From Ralstonia pickettii DTP0602 (GTDB lineage Bacteria > Pseudomonadota > Gammaproteobacteria > Burkholderiales > Burkholderiaceae): DNA of 64,000 nt. Of this stretch, positions 16,979 through 25,499 are shown one piece after another (the first letter of the stretch is position 1; the number at the start of each line of letters is the position of its first letter). The DNA is taken from assembly GCA_000471925.1 (NCBI GenBank), contig CP006667.1, positions 1,426,001 through 1,490,000 on the forward strand. The letters are read 5' to 3'. Both the position numbers and the translations under genes were made by a program. The notes beneath the pieces were generated by a model. It was not told where the DNA came from and did no database searches. It saw only the letters and a list, made by a program, of their open reading frames with translations.

Positions 16979-17611
16979 TCAGCTGTTGCGCGACAGCGCC
17001 AGGCGCAGCAGGTCGGCGACCGTGTTGACGTTGAGCTTTTCCATGATGTTGGCGCGGTGCGCCTCAACCGTCTTGATGGAAATGCCCAGGTCGTCGGCGA
17101 TCTGCTTGTTCAGGCGGCCGGCGACGATGCGCTCCAGCACCTGCTGCTCGCGCGTGGTCAGCTTGCCCAGCAGGTCCTTGGCGGCGCGTTGCTCGCGCGC
17201 GGCGGAGTGGTCGGTGCGGGCCTTCTGCAGCATGCGCTCGACCAGCGCGCGCAGCTCCGACTCGTCGAACGGCTTTTCGATAAAGTCGATCGCGCCGCGC
17301 TTCATCGTCGACACCGCCATTGGCACGTCGCCGTGGCCGGTGATAAAGACGATGGGGATGTCGATCTGCTCGGCCAGCATGCGTTCCTGCAACTCGGGGC
17401 CGCTCATGCCGGGCATGCGCACGTCGAGGATCAGGCACGACACCTGGCTGGCGTCGTAGGCGGCGAGGAACTGCTCGGCGCTGGTGAAGCTGCGCACCTG
17501 GTAGCCATTGCCCTCCAGCAGCCAGGTCAGCGAGTCGCGCATGGCTTCATCGTCGTCGACGATGAACACGGTCTCGCCGCGGTGGGGCGTGGGGTTTGGC
17601 GTTGCGGTCAT
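16979..17611 (-). CDS. FixJ/LuxR-type response regulator
   Basis: This 210-residue two-component regulator has a receiver domain with acidic pocket VDDDEA and phospho-acceptor Asp63 in CLILDVRMPGMSG, the Thr of VFITGHGD and the Lys of FIEKPFDE. A C-terminal LuxR helix-turn-helix follows (LTTREQQVLERIVAG, then NKQIADDLGISIKTVEAHRANIMEKL). The start MTATPNPTP lies behind CGAGGAG. The gene follows the sensor kinase at 17769-20366 by 157 bp on the same strand, so they form a cognate pair. It resembles FixJ, TodT and StyR-type regulators. Target genes are not known; the divergent aceE operon is a neighbour candidate. Confidence 0.92.
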   Translation of the reverse strand: MTATPNPTPHRGETVFIVDDDEAMRDSLTWLLEGNGYQVRSFTSAEQFLAAYDASQVSCLILDVRMPGMSGPELQERMLAEQIDIPIVFITGHGDVPMAVSTMKRGAIDFIEKPFDESELRALVERMLQKARTDHSAAREQRAAKDLLGKLTTREQQVLERIVAGRLNKQIADDLGISIKTVEAHRANIMEKLNVNTVADLLRLALSRNS

Positions 17612-17768
17612 GTAGTCTCCTCGGGACAACAATTCATTGCTGCGAAGTGTAACCGGCCATGGCCCTCTGTGGCGAGACAGGCCCCCCACGGACGTGGGGG
17701 GATGGCGTGGCCGGCGTGCTCCGGATTCTGGGGGGCAGGGACTTGCGGGGCGGGGGCGCTTGCTTCTG

Positions 17769-20366
17769 TCAGTGCTCGGCCATCACCGGCTGCAGCGGCA
17801 GCATGATCTTAAATGTACAGCCGATGCCGTCGATATTGTTCTCCACCCACAGGCGGCCCTGGTGCGACTCGATGATCGAGCGGCAGATGTTCAGCCCCAT
17901 GCCCATGCCGTCGGACTTGGTGCTGAAGAAGGGTTCGAACAGCCGTTCCTTGGTGGCCTCGTCCACGCCCGGGCCCTGGTCGATCACGTCGATGTGGACG
18001 TTGTCGCCGATCTCGCCCGGCTCCATCCGCGCGTGCAGGCGCACCACGCCGCCGGCACGCAGCGCCGGCAGGCCCGACATGGCTTCCACCGCGTTCTTGA
18101 GCAGGTTCACCAGCACCTGCTCGATCAGCACCGGATCCACATAGACCGTCATCGGCGGTGGCGGCAGGCGGGTGAGGATGGTGACGCGGCGGCGCGTGGC
18201 CTCCAGGTCGGCCAGGCCCACGGCGTCGGCGACGATGTCGTGCAGCGAGGCCTCGCGCCGCTGTGGCTGGCTGCGCTTCACGAAGCCGCGGATGCGGCTG
18301 ATGATGGTGCCGGCGCGCACCGCCTGCGCCGACGTCTTCTCCAGCACCGGGATCAGGTCTTCCGGCGTGCTGCGGCCCGAATGAAGCCGCGCCACTGCCC
18401 CCATGCAGTAGTTGTTGATCGCCGCCAGCGGCTGGTTCAGTTCGTGCGCCAGCGACGACGCCATCTCGCCCATGGTGGTCAGGCGGCTGGTGAACTGCAG
18501 GCGCTCTTCATGCTGGCGCGCCATTTCCTCGGCGGCCTTGCGCACCGTGATGTCGGTGGCGATCTGCATCTGCGCCAGGTGGCCGTCGACCCACTGGATA
18601 TAGCGGCGGCGCACTTCGAACCACTTCTGCATGTCGGGCACGAACACTTCGCGCGCGTCCGATGCGTACGGCATCAGCTCGGATGCGGGCAGGCCGGCGT
18701 AGGCGTCGACATAGTCGGTGTTGTCGCTCGAGACCTGGTCCTTGTCGAGCTCGTCGCCGGCCAGCTTGACGTGGCCCTCGGCCTCCCAGCCGAACAGCTG
18801 CCGGTAGTAGCGGTTGGCGAACAGCAGCTCGGCCTTGTCGGTGGCCAGCACGGAGACGGCTGCGTCCAGGCTCTCCAGCACCGTGGTGAAGCGGTCGTGC
18901 GCCGCGGCCAGTTCCTCGCGTGCGCGCTTGGGCTCGGTGATGTCCGTCATCGAGCTCATCCAGCCGGTATGGCGGCCGCGGCTGTCCACCAGCGGCGACA
19001 CGTACATGCGCGCATAGAAGCTGCTGCCGTCGCGGCGCATCGCGCGCATCTCGTAGCCGCCCGCGGGCGACTTGCCCTGCAGCGTCAGGTCGATCTGCTT
19101 CTGCATCTCCTGCTGGTCGTTGGGCGGCCAGTAGGGGAAGGGCGGCAGGCGCCCGACCAGGTCGTTCTCCTGCCAGCCGGTCATGCGACAGAAGGCCGGG
19201 TTGACGTAGGTGATGCGGCCGTTCAGGTCGAGCGCGCGCAGGCCGATCAGCATCGAGTTTTCCATCGCGCGCCGGAACGAGGTCTCGGCCAGCAGCGCGC
19301 GCTGCGCTTCGGAGCGCCGGCTGGTGTGGCGCCACATGCTCCACAGGCTCCACAGCAGGAAGCAGGACAGGCCCACCACCAGCCACAGCAGCATGTTGTT
19401 GGGCAGGTTGGACGGCGGCGGGTAGGCGTCGGCGCGCAGCGACAGCGAGTGGCCCGGCGGGTCGAGCAGAACCTCATACGACAGCGCGTTGCCTGGCACC
19501 GGCCGCAGCGAGGTGCTGGCGCGGGTCTGGTTGTTCTTGTCAATCAGCGAGAAGCGGTAGCGCTCGGTCAGCTCCGGCGGCAGCAGGTGCGTCAGGATGC
19601 CGTTGATCGAGTAGAGCGCGCCGAGCGTGCCGAGGAACTCGTTGTCGCGCACGATTGGCACTTGTACCAGCATGAAGCTGTCGCCGCGGTCGTTGACCAG
19701 CGGACGCGAGTAGACCACGCGCTGGGTTTCGCGGGCGGCGTCGAAGGTGTCGAGCACTTCCGGCTCGAGCGGTTGGTCCTGGTTCTCGCGCAGGCGCACG
19801 GCAAACTCGGACGTCGACGGCAGCGACCAGCGGCCGCGCTTGGTGGCGTCGAGCCAGTTGATAAAGACGATCTCGGGGTTCTCGCGCAGGATTTCCTGCG
19901 CGGCGGTGCGGTACGCGCCTTGCTCGAGCTGGGCGGCGGCAATGTCGCGCGCCAGCGAGGCGAGCTGGTCCTGGTTGCTCAACAGGGACAGGCGCACGCG
20001 CTGCTGCGCCCAGGCGGCGTCGCGGTAGAGCGCGTCGCGCTGCTGCTGGCGCTCGGTCTCGTGCAGCGACCACAGGATCACGCCCATCGCCACCGTGAAC
20101 AACACGATCGCGACCAGCGGGATAAACATAAACCAGCTGGTAGCCACCAGGTTGCGCCAGCGCAGCCACCACAGCCCGCGCGGGGCGGCGACCGGCGCGC
20201 CGTCCTCGGGTCCCAGTGCCTCGATCGGACCTAGCCCGGCCGCCGGGGGAGGGGCGTGTCCGGCATCGCCACCGGCCGCCTTGGCTGAGCCCGACGCATC
20301 GGGGGATAGCATGGCTGCACGCAGGCGGGAAAGAAAGCGGTCGAGAAACGAGGCGAAAAACGGCAT
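17769..20366 (-). CDS. Membrane-bound PAS sensor histidine kinase
   Basis: This 865-residue kinase has an acidic, Ala/Pro-rich cytosolic N-terminus (1-70), a membrane helix (about 74-101), a roughly 220-residue periplasmic sensor region, and a second helix (about 325-345). Two PAS modules follow (NSMLIGLRALDLNGRITYVN and LESLDAAVSVLATDKAELLF), then a HisKA domain with the phospho-acceptor in SSLAHELNQPLAAINNYC, and an ATPase domain with NLLKNAVEAM and DQGPGVDEATKERLFEPFFSTKSDGMG motifs. The architecture fits DctB-/FixL-like sensors that monitor extracytoplasmic small molecules. The start ATG at 20364-20366 lacks a good ribosome-binding site. It pairs with the FixJ-type regulator downstream and is divergent from aceE. 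The signal is unknown. Confidence 0.92.
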   Translation of the reverse strand: MPFFASFLDRFLSRLRAAMLSPDASGSAKAAGGDAGHAPPPAAGLGPIEALGPEDGAPVAAPRGLWWLRWRNLVATSWFMFIPLVAIVLFTVAMGVILWSLHETERQQQRDALYRDAAWAQQRVRLSLLSNQDQLASLARDIAAAQLEQGAYRTAAQEILRENPEIVFINWLDATKRGRWSLPSTSEFAVRLRENQDQPLEPEVLDTFDAARETQRVVYSRPLVNDRGDSFMLVQVPIVRDNEFLGTLGALYSINGILTHLLPPELTERYRFSLIDKNNQTRASTSLRPVPGNALSYEVLLDPPGHSLSLRADAYPPPSNLPNNMLLWLVVGLSCFLLWSLWSMWRHTSRRSEAQRALLAETSFRRAMENSMLIGLRALDLNGRITYVNPAFCRMTGWQENDLVGRLPPFPYWPPNDQQEMQKQIDLTLQGKSPAGGYEMRAMRRDGSSFYARMYVSPLVDSRGRHTGWMSSMTDITEPKRAREELAAAHDRFTTVLESLDAAVSVLATDKAELLFANRYYRQLFGWEAEGHVKLAGDELDKDQVSSDNTDYVDAYAGLPASELMPYASDAREVFVPDMQKWFEVRRRYIQWVDGHLAQMQIATDITVRKAAEEMARQHEERLQFTSRLTTMGEMASSLAHELNQPLAAINNYCMGAVARLHSGRSTPEDLIPVLEKTSAQAVRAGTIISRIRGFVKRSQPQRREASLHDIVADAVGLADLEATRRRVTILTRLPPPPMTVYVDPVLIEQVLVNLLKNAVEAMSGLPALRAGGVVRLHARMEPGEIGDNVHIDVIDQGPGVDEATKERLFEPFFSTKSDGMGMGLNICRSIIESHQGRLWVENNIDGIGCTFKIMLPLQPVMAEH

Positions 20367-20794
20367 GGGAGGGATTGACGGCTGACCGACCAGTGTACCG
20401 AGATTATTGCGGTGCGTCGCTTGGGGAAAGCGCCAATGCACCCCAGGTTTTGCCTGCCGGCGCCAGCCGCCTTGCGGCACGGGAGCACCCCATCAGAAGG
20501 TGATTGTTGCTGCGCTGCCGCATAATTTCACATTATAAAAAACGATATCGCAATTTGAAAATTTCACTTGTGTTGCACTTTGGGCTTCCATAGAATCGGT
20601 TCGACCCAAGAATGCGGGCGGTAGTCATGCGCCTGCCGCGCGGAGGAACCGGAACAGGTTCCCCGGCGGCGGCTCCGATGCAGGGCGCAGCAGCGCCGGA
20701 CCCGCAAGAGTTAGAGTCACACCGTAGACCCTGCCCGAGGCCAAAAGCGCGGGCGCGGAAGCACGAATTCAACGAATTCACCCAGGAGACAGTC
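20367..20794 (+). promoter_or_regulatory. aceE: Intergenic control region between the sensor kinase and aceE
   Basis: This 428-bp gap has no gene. An AT-rich island at 20515-20600 holds the probable aceE promoter: TTGTGT (20568-20573), 17 bp, TAGAAT (20591-20596), giving a 5' leader of about 190 nt. Just upstream are two direct copies of ATTTCAC at 20525-20531 and 20561-20567, 36 bp apart, the second abutting the -35 box, a layout expected for a regulator-binding site. A palindrome CGATATCG lies between them. The leader ends with CAGGAGAC before the ATG at 20795. I saw no riboswitch fold. Confidence 0.6.
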
Positions 20795-23482
20795 ATGTCC
20801 GCCGTACCAGAGCAGATTCTCGGCGCGTCCAGCGCCAACGACGCCGATCCCCAGGAAACGCATGAATGGCTTGACGCCCTGCAGGGCGTCCTCGCCGCTG
20901 AAGGCCCCGCGCGCGCCGCGTTCCTGATCGACAAGCAGATCGAATACGCACGCGTGAACGGCGTCACCCAGCCGTTCCACGCCGAGACGCAGTACATCAA
21001 CACGATCCCGGTCGACCAGCAGGCCCGCATCCCCGGCGACCAGGACGTCGAGCACCGCATCCGCTCGTACACCCGCTGGAACGCGATGGCGATGGTGCTG
21101 CGCGCCAACAAGCACACCAACGTCGGCGGCCACATCTCCTCGTTCGCTTCGGCCGCGACGCTGTATGACGTCGGCTACAACCATTTCTGGCGCGCGCCGT
21201 CCGAACAGAGCGGTGGCGACCTGGTCTTCGTGCAGGGCCACTCGGCTCCGGGCGTGTACTCGCGCGCCTTCCTGCTGGGCCGCCTGACCCAGGACCAGCT
21301 CGACAACTTCCGCCAGGAAGTCGACGGCAAGGGCATCTCGTCCTACCCGCACCCGTGGTTGATGCCGGACTTCTGGCAGTTCCCGACCGTGTCGATGGGC
21401 CTGGGCCCGATCATGGCCATCTACCAGGCCCGCTTCATGAAGTACCTGGACAGCCGCGGCCTGGCCAAGGCCGGCGACCGCAAGGTCTGGGCCTTCCTGG
21501 GCGACGGCGAGACCGACGAGCCGGAATCGCTGGGTGCGATCGGTATGGCCGGCCGCGAGAAACTGGACAACCTGGTCTTCGTCATCAACTGCAACCTGCA
21601 GCGCCTGGACGGCCCGGTGCGCGGCAACGGCAAGATCATCCAGGAACTGGAATCCGAGTTCCGCGGTGCCGGCTGGAACGTGATCAAGGTGGTCTGGGGC
21701 AGCAAGTGGGATTCGCTGCTGGCGCGCGACACCAAGGGCTTGCTGATGAAGCGCATGATGGAATGCGTGGACGGCGAATACCAGACGATGAAGGCCAAGG
21801 ACGGCGCCTACGTCCGCGAGCATTTCTTCAACACGCCTGAACTGAAGGCGATGGTGGCCGACTGGTCCGACGACGACATCTGGCGCCTGAACCGCGGCGG
21901 CCACGATCCGCACAAGATCTACGCCGCCTACAAGGCCGCCAGCGAGCACAAGGGCCAGCCCACGCTGATCCTGGCCAAGACCATCAAGGGCTATGGCATG
22001 GGCGACGCCGGCCAGGCCATGAACGTGGCCCACCAGCAGAAGAAGATGCCGGTGGACGCGATCCGCAAGTTCCGCGACCAGTTCAATCTCCCCGTTGCCG
22101 ACGACCAGCTGGAAGAGGTGCCGTACATCACCTTCCCGGAAGGTTCGAAGGAACTGGAATACATGCGCCAGGCGCGCCAGAACCTGGGCGGCTACCTGCC
22201 GGCCCGCCGCCAGAAGGCCGAAGCCCTGCCGATCCCGCAGCTGTCCGCGTTCGAGGCGCTGCTGAAGGCCACCGGCGAAGGCCGCGAAGTGTCCACCACC
22301 ATGGCCTTCGTCCGTATTCTGAACACGCTGCTGAAAGACAAGCAGATCGGCAAGCACGTGGTGCCCATCGTGCCGGACGAGTCGCGCACCTTCGGCATGG
22401 AAGGCCTGTTCCGCCAGGTCGGCATCTGGAACCAGGAAGGCCAGAAGTACGTACCGGAAGACCATGACCAGCTGATGTTCTACAAGGAATCGCAGACTGG
22501 CCAGGTGCTGCAGGAAGGCATCAACGAAGCCGGCGCCATGTGCGACTGGATCGCCGCCGCCACGTCGTACTCGACGCACGGCGTGCAGATGATCCCGTTC
22601 TACATCTACTACTCGATGTTCGGCATCCAGCGTATCGGCGACCTGTGCTGGGCCGCTGCCGACATGCGTTCGCGCGGCTTCCTGCTGGGCGGCACCGCCG
22701 GCCGCACCACGCTGAACGGCGAAGGCCTGCAGCACGAAGACGGCCACTCGCACGTGTTCCACGCCGCGATCCCGAACTGCATCTCGTACGACCCGACCTT
22801 CCAGTACGAGCTGGCGGTGGTCATGCAGGACGGCCTGCGCCGCATGTACGCCGAACAGGAAGACATCTACTACTACCTGACGGTGATGAACGAGAACTAC
22901 GAGCATCCGGAAATGCCGGCTGGCGTAGAGCAGGACATCGTCAAGGGCATGTACCAGTTCCGCAAGGGCGTCGAGAACAGCAACGCGCCGCGCGTGCAGC
23001 TGCTGGGCTCGGGCACGATCTTCCGCGAGGTGATCGCCGCCGCCGAACTGCTGAAGAAGGACTGGGGCGTCGAGTCCGACCTGTGGGGCTGCCCGAGCTT
23101 CACCGAGCTGGCCCGCGAAGGCCAGGCCACCGAGCGCTACAACCTGCTGCACCCGACCGAGACCCCGCGCGAGTCGTTCGTCGCGCAGAAGCTGAAGTCG
23201 GCCCGCGGTCCGGTGATTGCCTCGACCGACTACGTGCGCGCCTTCGCCGAACAGATCCGTCCGTTCGTGCCGCGCCGCTACGTGGTGCTGGGCACCGACG
23301 GCTTCGGCCGCTCGGACACCCGCGAGAAGCTGCGCCACTTCTTTGAAGTGGATCGTCACTGGGTCACGCTGGCCGCGCTCAAGGCGCTGGCCGACGAGGG
23401 CGCGATCGGCCGCGACAAGGTGGCCGAGGCCATCAAGAAGTACAACCTCGACCCGAGCAAGCCTAACCCGATGTCGGTCTGA
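20795..23482 (+). CDS. aceE: Pyruvate dehydrogenase E1 component, homodimeric
   Basis: This 895-residue thiamine-diphosphate enzyme decarboxylates pyruvate and reductively acetylates the lipoyl domains of E2, feeding acetyl-CoA to the TCA cycle and polyhydroxybutyrate synthesis. Length matches the gamma/beta-proteobacterial homodimeric E1 (about 890). The TPP/Mg motif GDGETDEPESLGAIGMAGRE with following NCNLQRLDGPVRGN lies near residues 235-265. The GHISSFASAATLYDVGYNHF and HGVQMIPFYIYYSMFG stretches are typical. The start MSAVPEQIL was chosen for its CAGGAGAC ribosome-binding site; the open frame extends upstream without one. It is the first gene of aceE-aceF-BPH-lpdA. Confidence 0.98.
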   Translation: MSAVPEQILGASSANDADPQETHEWLDALQGVLAAEGPARAAFLIDKQIEYARVNGVTQPFHAETQYINTIPVDQQARIPGDQDVEHRIRSYTRWNAMAMVLRANKHTNVGGHISSFASAATLYDVGYNHFWRAPSEQSGGDLVFVQGHSAPGVYSRAFLLGRLTQDQLDNFRQEVDGKGISSYPHPWLMPDFWQFPTVSMGLGPIMAIYQARFMKYLDSRGLAKAGDRKVWAFLGDGETDEPESLGAIGMAGREKLDNLVFVINCNLQRLDGPVRGNGKIIQELESEFRGAGWNVIKVVWGSKWDSLLARDTKGLLMKRMMECVDGEYQTMKAKDGAYVREHFFNTPELKAMVADWSDDDIWRLNRGGHDPHKIYAAYKAASEHKGQPTLILAKTIKGYGMGDAGQAMNVAHQQKKMPVDAIRKFRDQFNLPVADDQLEEVPYITFPEGSKELEYMRQARQNLGGYLPARRQKAEALPIPQLSAFEALLKATGEGREVSTTMAFVRILNTLLKDKQIGKHVVPIVPDESRTFGMEGLFRQVGIWNQEGQKYVPEDHDQLMFYKESQTGQVLQEGINEAGAMCDWIAAATSYSTHGVQMIPFYIYYSMFGIQRIGDLCWAAADMRSRGFLLGGTAGRTTLNGEGLQHEDGHSHVFHAAIPNCISYDPTFQYELAVVMQDGLRRMYAEQEDIYYYLTVMNENYEHPEMPAGVEQDIVKGMYQFRKGVENSNAPRVQLLGSGTIFREVIAAAELLKKDWGVESDLWGCPSFTELAREGQATERYNLLHPTETPRESFVAQKLKSARGPVIASTDYVRAFAEQIRPFVPRRYVVLGTDGFGRSDTREKLRHFFEVDRHWVTLAALKALADEGAIGRDKVAEAIKKYNLDPSKPNPMSV

Positions 23483-23519
23483 TCCGGCAGCCTGCACCAA
23501 CCCCCCGCAGTACGGCGAC

Positions 23520-23571
23520 GCCGTGCCGCGGGCGCCCCGGCCCAGTGCCGGACGGCGCCTTGCGGCACGGC
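23520..23571 (+). other. Nested stem-loop between aceE and aceF
   Basis: Three nested arms can pair: GCCGTGCCGC (23520-23529) with GCGGCACGGC (23562-23571), GGCGCC with GGCGCC inside it, and CGGC with GCCG around a CCAGT loop. There is no T-run, so it is not a classic terminator. It could stabilise the aceE 3' end or limit read-through to the E2 gene. It lies 37 bp after the aceE stop and 80 bp before the aceF start. Confidence 0.6.
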
Positions 23572-23650
23572 GGCGTGACAGAAGCGGGCGGCGAGGGTAA
23601 TCTCGCCGCTTGCGGACGTCGCGCGTGCCGGCCTGCCCAGGAGACACTGA

Positions 23651-25321
23651 ATGAGTCAAGCGATTGAAATCAAGGTGCCGGATATCGGCGACTATGACGC
23701 CGTTCCCGTCATTGAAGTGCATGTGAAGCCCGGCGACAGCATCGACGCGGAAGACGCGCTGGTGACGCTGGAGTCGGACAAGGCCACCATGGACGTGCCC
23801 TCGCCGCAGGCTGGCGTGGTCCAGGACGTCCGCATCAAGGTGGGCGACAACGTATCCGAAGGCTCGGTGCTGGTGATGCTGCAGCCGGCCGGGCAGGGCG
23901 CCGCGGCGGCTCCCGCTCGGGCCCCGGCCGCCGCAGCGCCGGCTCCGGCGCCTGCCGCCGCAGCCCCCGCACCGGCTCCCGCTGCTGCCGCTCCGGCCGC
24001 GGCGCCCGCCGGCGGTGGCGGCACCATCGAAGTGAAGGTGCCCGATATCGGCGACTACGACGCCGTGCCGGTCATCGAAGTCCACGTCAAGCCGGGCGAC
24101 ACCATCAGCGCAGAAGACGCGGTGGTCACGCTGGAATCCGACAAGGCCACCATGGACGTGCCCTCGCCGCAGGGCGGCGTGGTCAAGGAAGTCAAGGTCA
24201 AGGTCGGCGACAACGTGTCCGAAGGCACGCTGCTGCTGATCCTGGAAGGCGCCGCCGCGGCTGGCGCTCCGGCTGCGGCCGCCGCCGCACCCGCCCCTGC
24301 GGCCGCCAGCGCGCCCGCACCGGCTCCGGCTGTTGCAGCTGCCCCGGCGCCCGCCGCAGCCCCGGTTGCCGCGCCGGCACAGGCTGGCGTCACCGGCAAG
24401 GCTGCACACGCCAGCCCTTCGGTGCGCAAGTTCGCGCGCGAACTGGGCGTCGACGTGTCGCGCGTGCCGGGCACCGGCCCCAAGGGCCGCATCACCCAGG
24501 AAGACGTGCAGCAGTACGTCAAGGGCGTGATGTCCGGCCAGGCGGCCGCGCCGGCCCAGGCTGCCGCGGCTGGCGGCGGTGGTGGCGAGCTTGGCCTGCT
24601 GCCGTGGCCGAAGGTCGATTTCACCCGTTTCGGCGAAGTGGAAAGCAAGGCCCTGTCGCGCATCAAGAAGATCTCGGGTGCCAACCTGCACCGCAACTGG
24701 GTCATGATCCCGCACGTCACCAACCATGACGAAGCGGACATCACCGACCTGGAAGCCTTCCGCGTCCAGCTGAACAAGGAAAACGAGAAGGCCGGCATCA
24801 AGGTGACGATGCTCGCGTTCATGATCAAGGCAACGGTTGCGGCGCTGAAGAAGTTCCCGAACTTCAATGCCTCGCTGGACGGCGACAACCTGGTGCTGAA
24901 GAAGTACTTCAACATCGGCTTCGCCGCCGACACCCCGAACGGCCTGGTCGTGCCGGTGATCAAGGACGCCGACAAGAAGGGCGTGTTCGAGATCAGCCAG
25001 GAAATGGGCGAGCTGGCCAAGCTGGCGCGCGACGGCAAGCTCAAGCCCGACCAGATGCAGGGCGGCTGCTTCTCGATCTCGTCGCTGGGCGGCATTGGCG
25101 GCACGTATTTCACGCCGATCATCAATGCGCCGGAAGTGGCGATCATGGGCGTGTGCAAGTCGTTCCAGAAACCCGTGTGGGACGGCAAGCAGTTCACGCC
25201 GCGCCTGACGCTGCCGCTGTCGCTGTCGTGGGACCACCGCGTCATCGACGGGGCCGAAGCGGCGCGCTTCAACACGTACTTCGCGCAACTGCTGGCGGAC
25301 TTCCGCCGTATCCTGCTCTAA
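23651..25321 (+). CDS. aceF: Dihydrolipoamide acetyltransferase, PDH E2, two lipoyl domains
   Basis: This 556-residue core protein of the pyruvate dehydrogenase complex transfers acetyl groups from lipoyl-lysine to CoA. It has two nearly identical lipoyl domains with lipoylation sites K44 and K165 in ESDKATMDVPSPQ. Long Ala/Pro linkers (about residues 85-118 and 200-250) follow each one. A peripheral-subunit-binding domain (SVRKFARELGVDVSRVPGTG, about 254-291) comes next, then the catalytic domain ending in LSWDHRVIDGAEAARF with H529/D533 of the HxxxDG motif. The start lies behind AGGAGAC. It is commonly called pdhB in Cupriavidus. The near-identical DNA of the two lipoyl domains suggests an internal duplication kept homogeneous by gene conversion. 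Confidence 0.98.
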   Translation: MSQAIEIKVPDIGDYDAVPVIEVHVKPGDSIDAEDALVTLESDKATMDVPSPQAGVVQDVRIKVGDNVSEGSVLVMLQPAGQGAAAAPARAPAAAAPAPAPAAAAPAPAPAAAAPAAAPAGGGGTIEVKVPDIGDYDAVPVIEVHVKPGDTISAEDAVVTLESDKATMDVPSPQGGVVKEVKVKVGDNVSEGTLLLILEGAAAAGAPAAAAAAPAPAAASAPAPAPAVAAAPAPAAAPVAAPAQAGVTGKAAHASPSVRKFARELGVDVSRVPGTGPKGRITQEDVQQYVKGVMSGQAAAPAQAAAAGGGGGELGLLPWPKVDFTRFGEVESKALSRIKKISGANLHRNWVMIPHVTNHDEADITDLEAFRVQLNKENEKAGIKVTMLAFMIKATVAALKKFPNFNASLDGDNLVLKKYFNIGFAADTPNGLVVPVIKDADKKGVFEISQEMGELAKLARDGKLKPDQMQGGCFSISSLGGIGGTYFTPIINAPEVAIMGVCKSFQKPVWDGKQFTPRLTLPLSLSWDHRVIDGAEAARFNTYFAQLLADFRRILL

Positions 25322-25325
25322 GGCG

Positions 25326-25431
25326 GCTGCTTAAAAATGATTCTGGCGTCGTTGCGCGGCCTTGCCGTACCAGTTGTACTGTCTGCGGCCGCGCGCCTAG
25401 CCAGAACCGCTTCGCTTCATATTGAAGCAGC
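25326..25431. repeat. 106-bp imperfect palindrome between aceF and the BPH gene
   Basis: Successive arms pair toward a central loop: GCTGCTT (25326-25332) with AAGCAGC (25425-25431), TTCTGGC (25341-25347) with GCCAGAA (25400-25406), GCGCGGCC (25354-25361) with GGCCGCGC (25387-25394), and GTAC with GTAC around CAGTT. It has the look of a dispersed palindromic repeat (REP/BIME-like or a small non-autonomous element), but copies elsewhere must be searched for. It begins 4 bp after the aceF stop. Confidence 0.7.
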
Positions 25432-25436
25432 TGCAA

Positions 25437-25461
25437 CGCACACCGGCTTTGCCGGTGTGCG
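25437..25461 (+). other. Perfect 11-bp hairpin downstream of the palindromic element
   Basis: CGCACACCGGC and GCCGGTGTGCG flank a TTT loop. It is followed by AAAA rather than T, so it is not a standard rho-independent terminator in the sense direction. Together with the palindrome just upstream it makes most of the 178-bp aceF-BPH gap structured. Confidence 0.6.
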
Positions 25462-25499
25462 AAAAGGCCGGCGCCTGCGTTGAATCATAGGAGCGAGCC

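Noticed and set aside
17637..20234. An 865-codon open frame opposite the sensor kinase
   Set aside because: Same GC-bias shadow; the kinase frame has all catalytic motifs, this one none.
20367..20794. Riboswitch in the aceE leader
   Set aside because: No conserved aptamer core (such as a TPP box) could be recognised in the roughly 190-nt leader.
20717..25288. A 1,523-codon open frame antisense to aceE and aceF
   Set aside because: It is a by-product of strong GC3 bias opposite two certain genes; composition is Arg/His/Leu-rich without domains, and it has no start signals.
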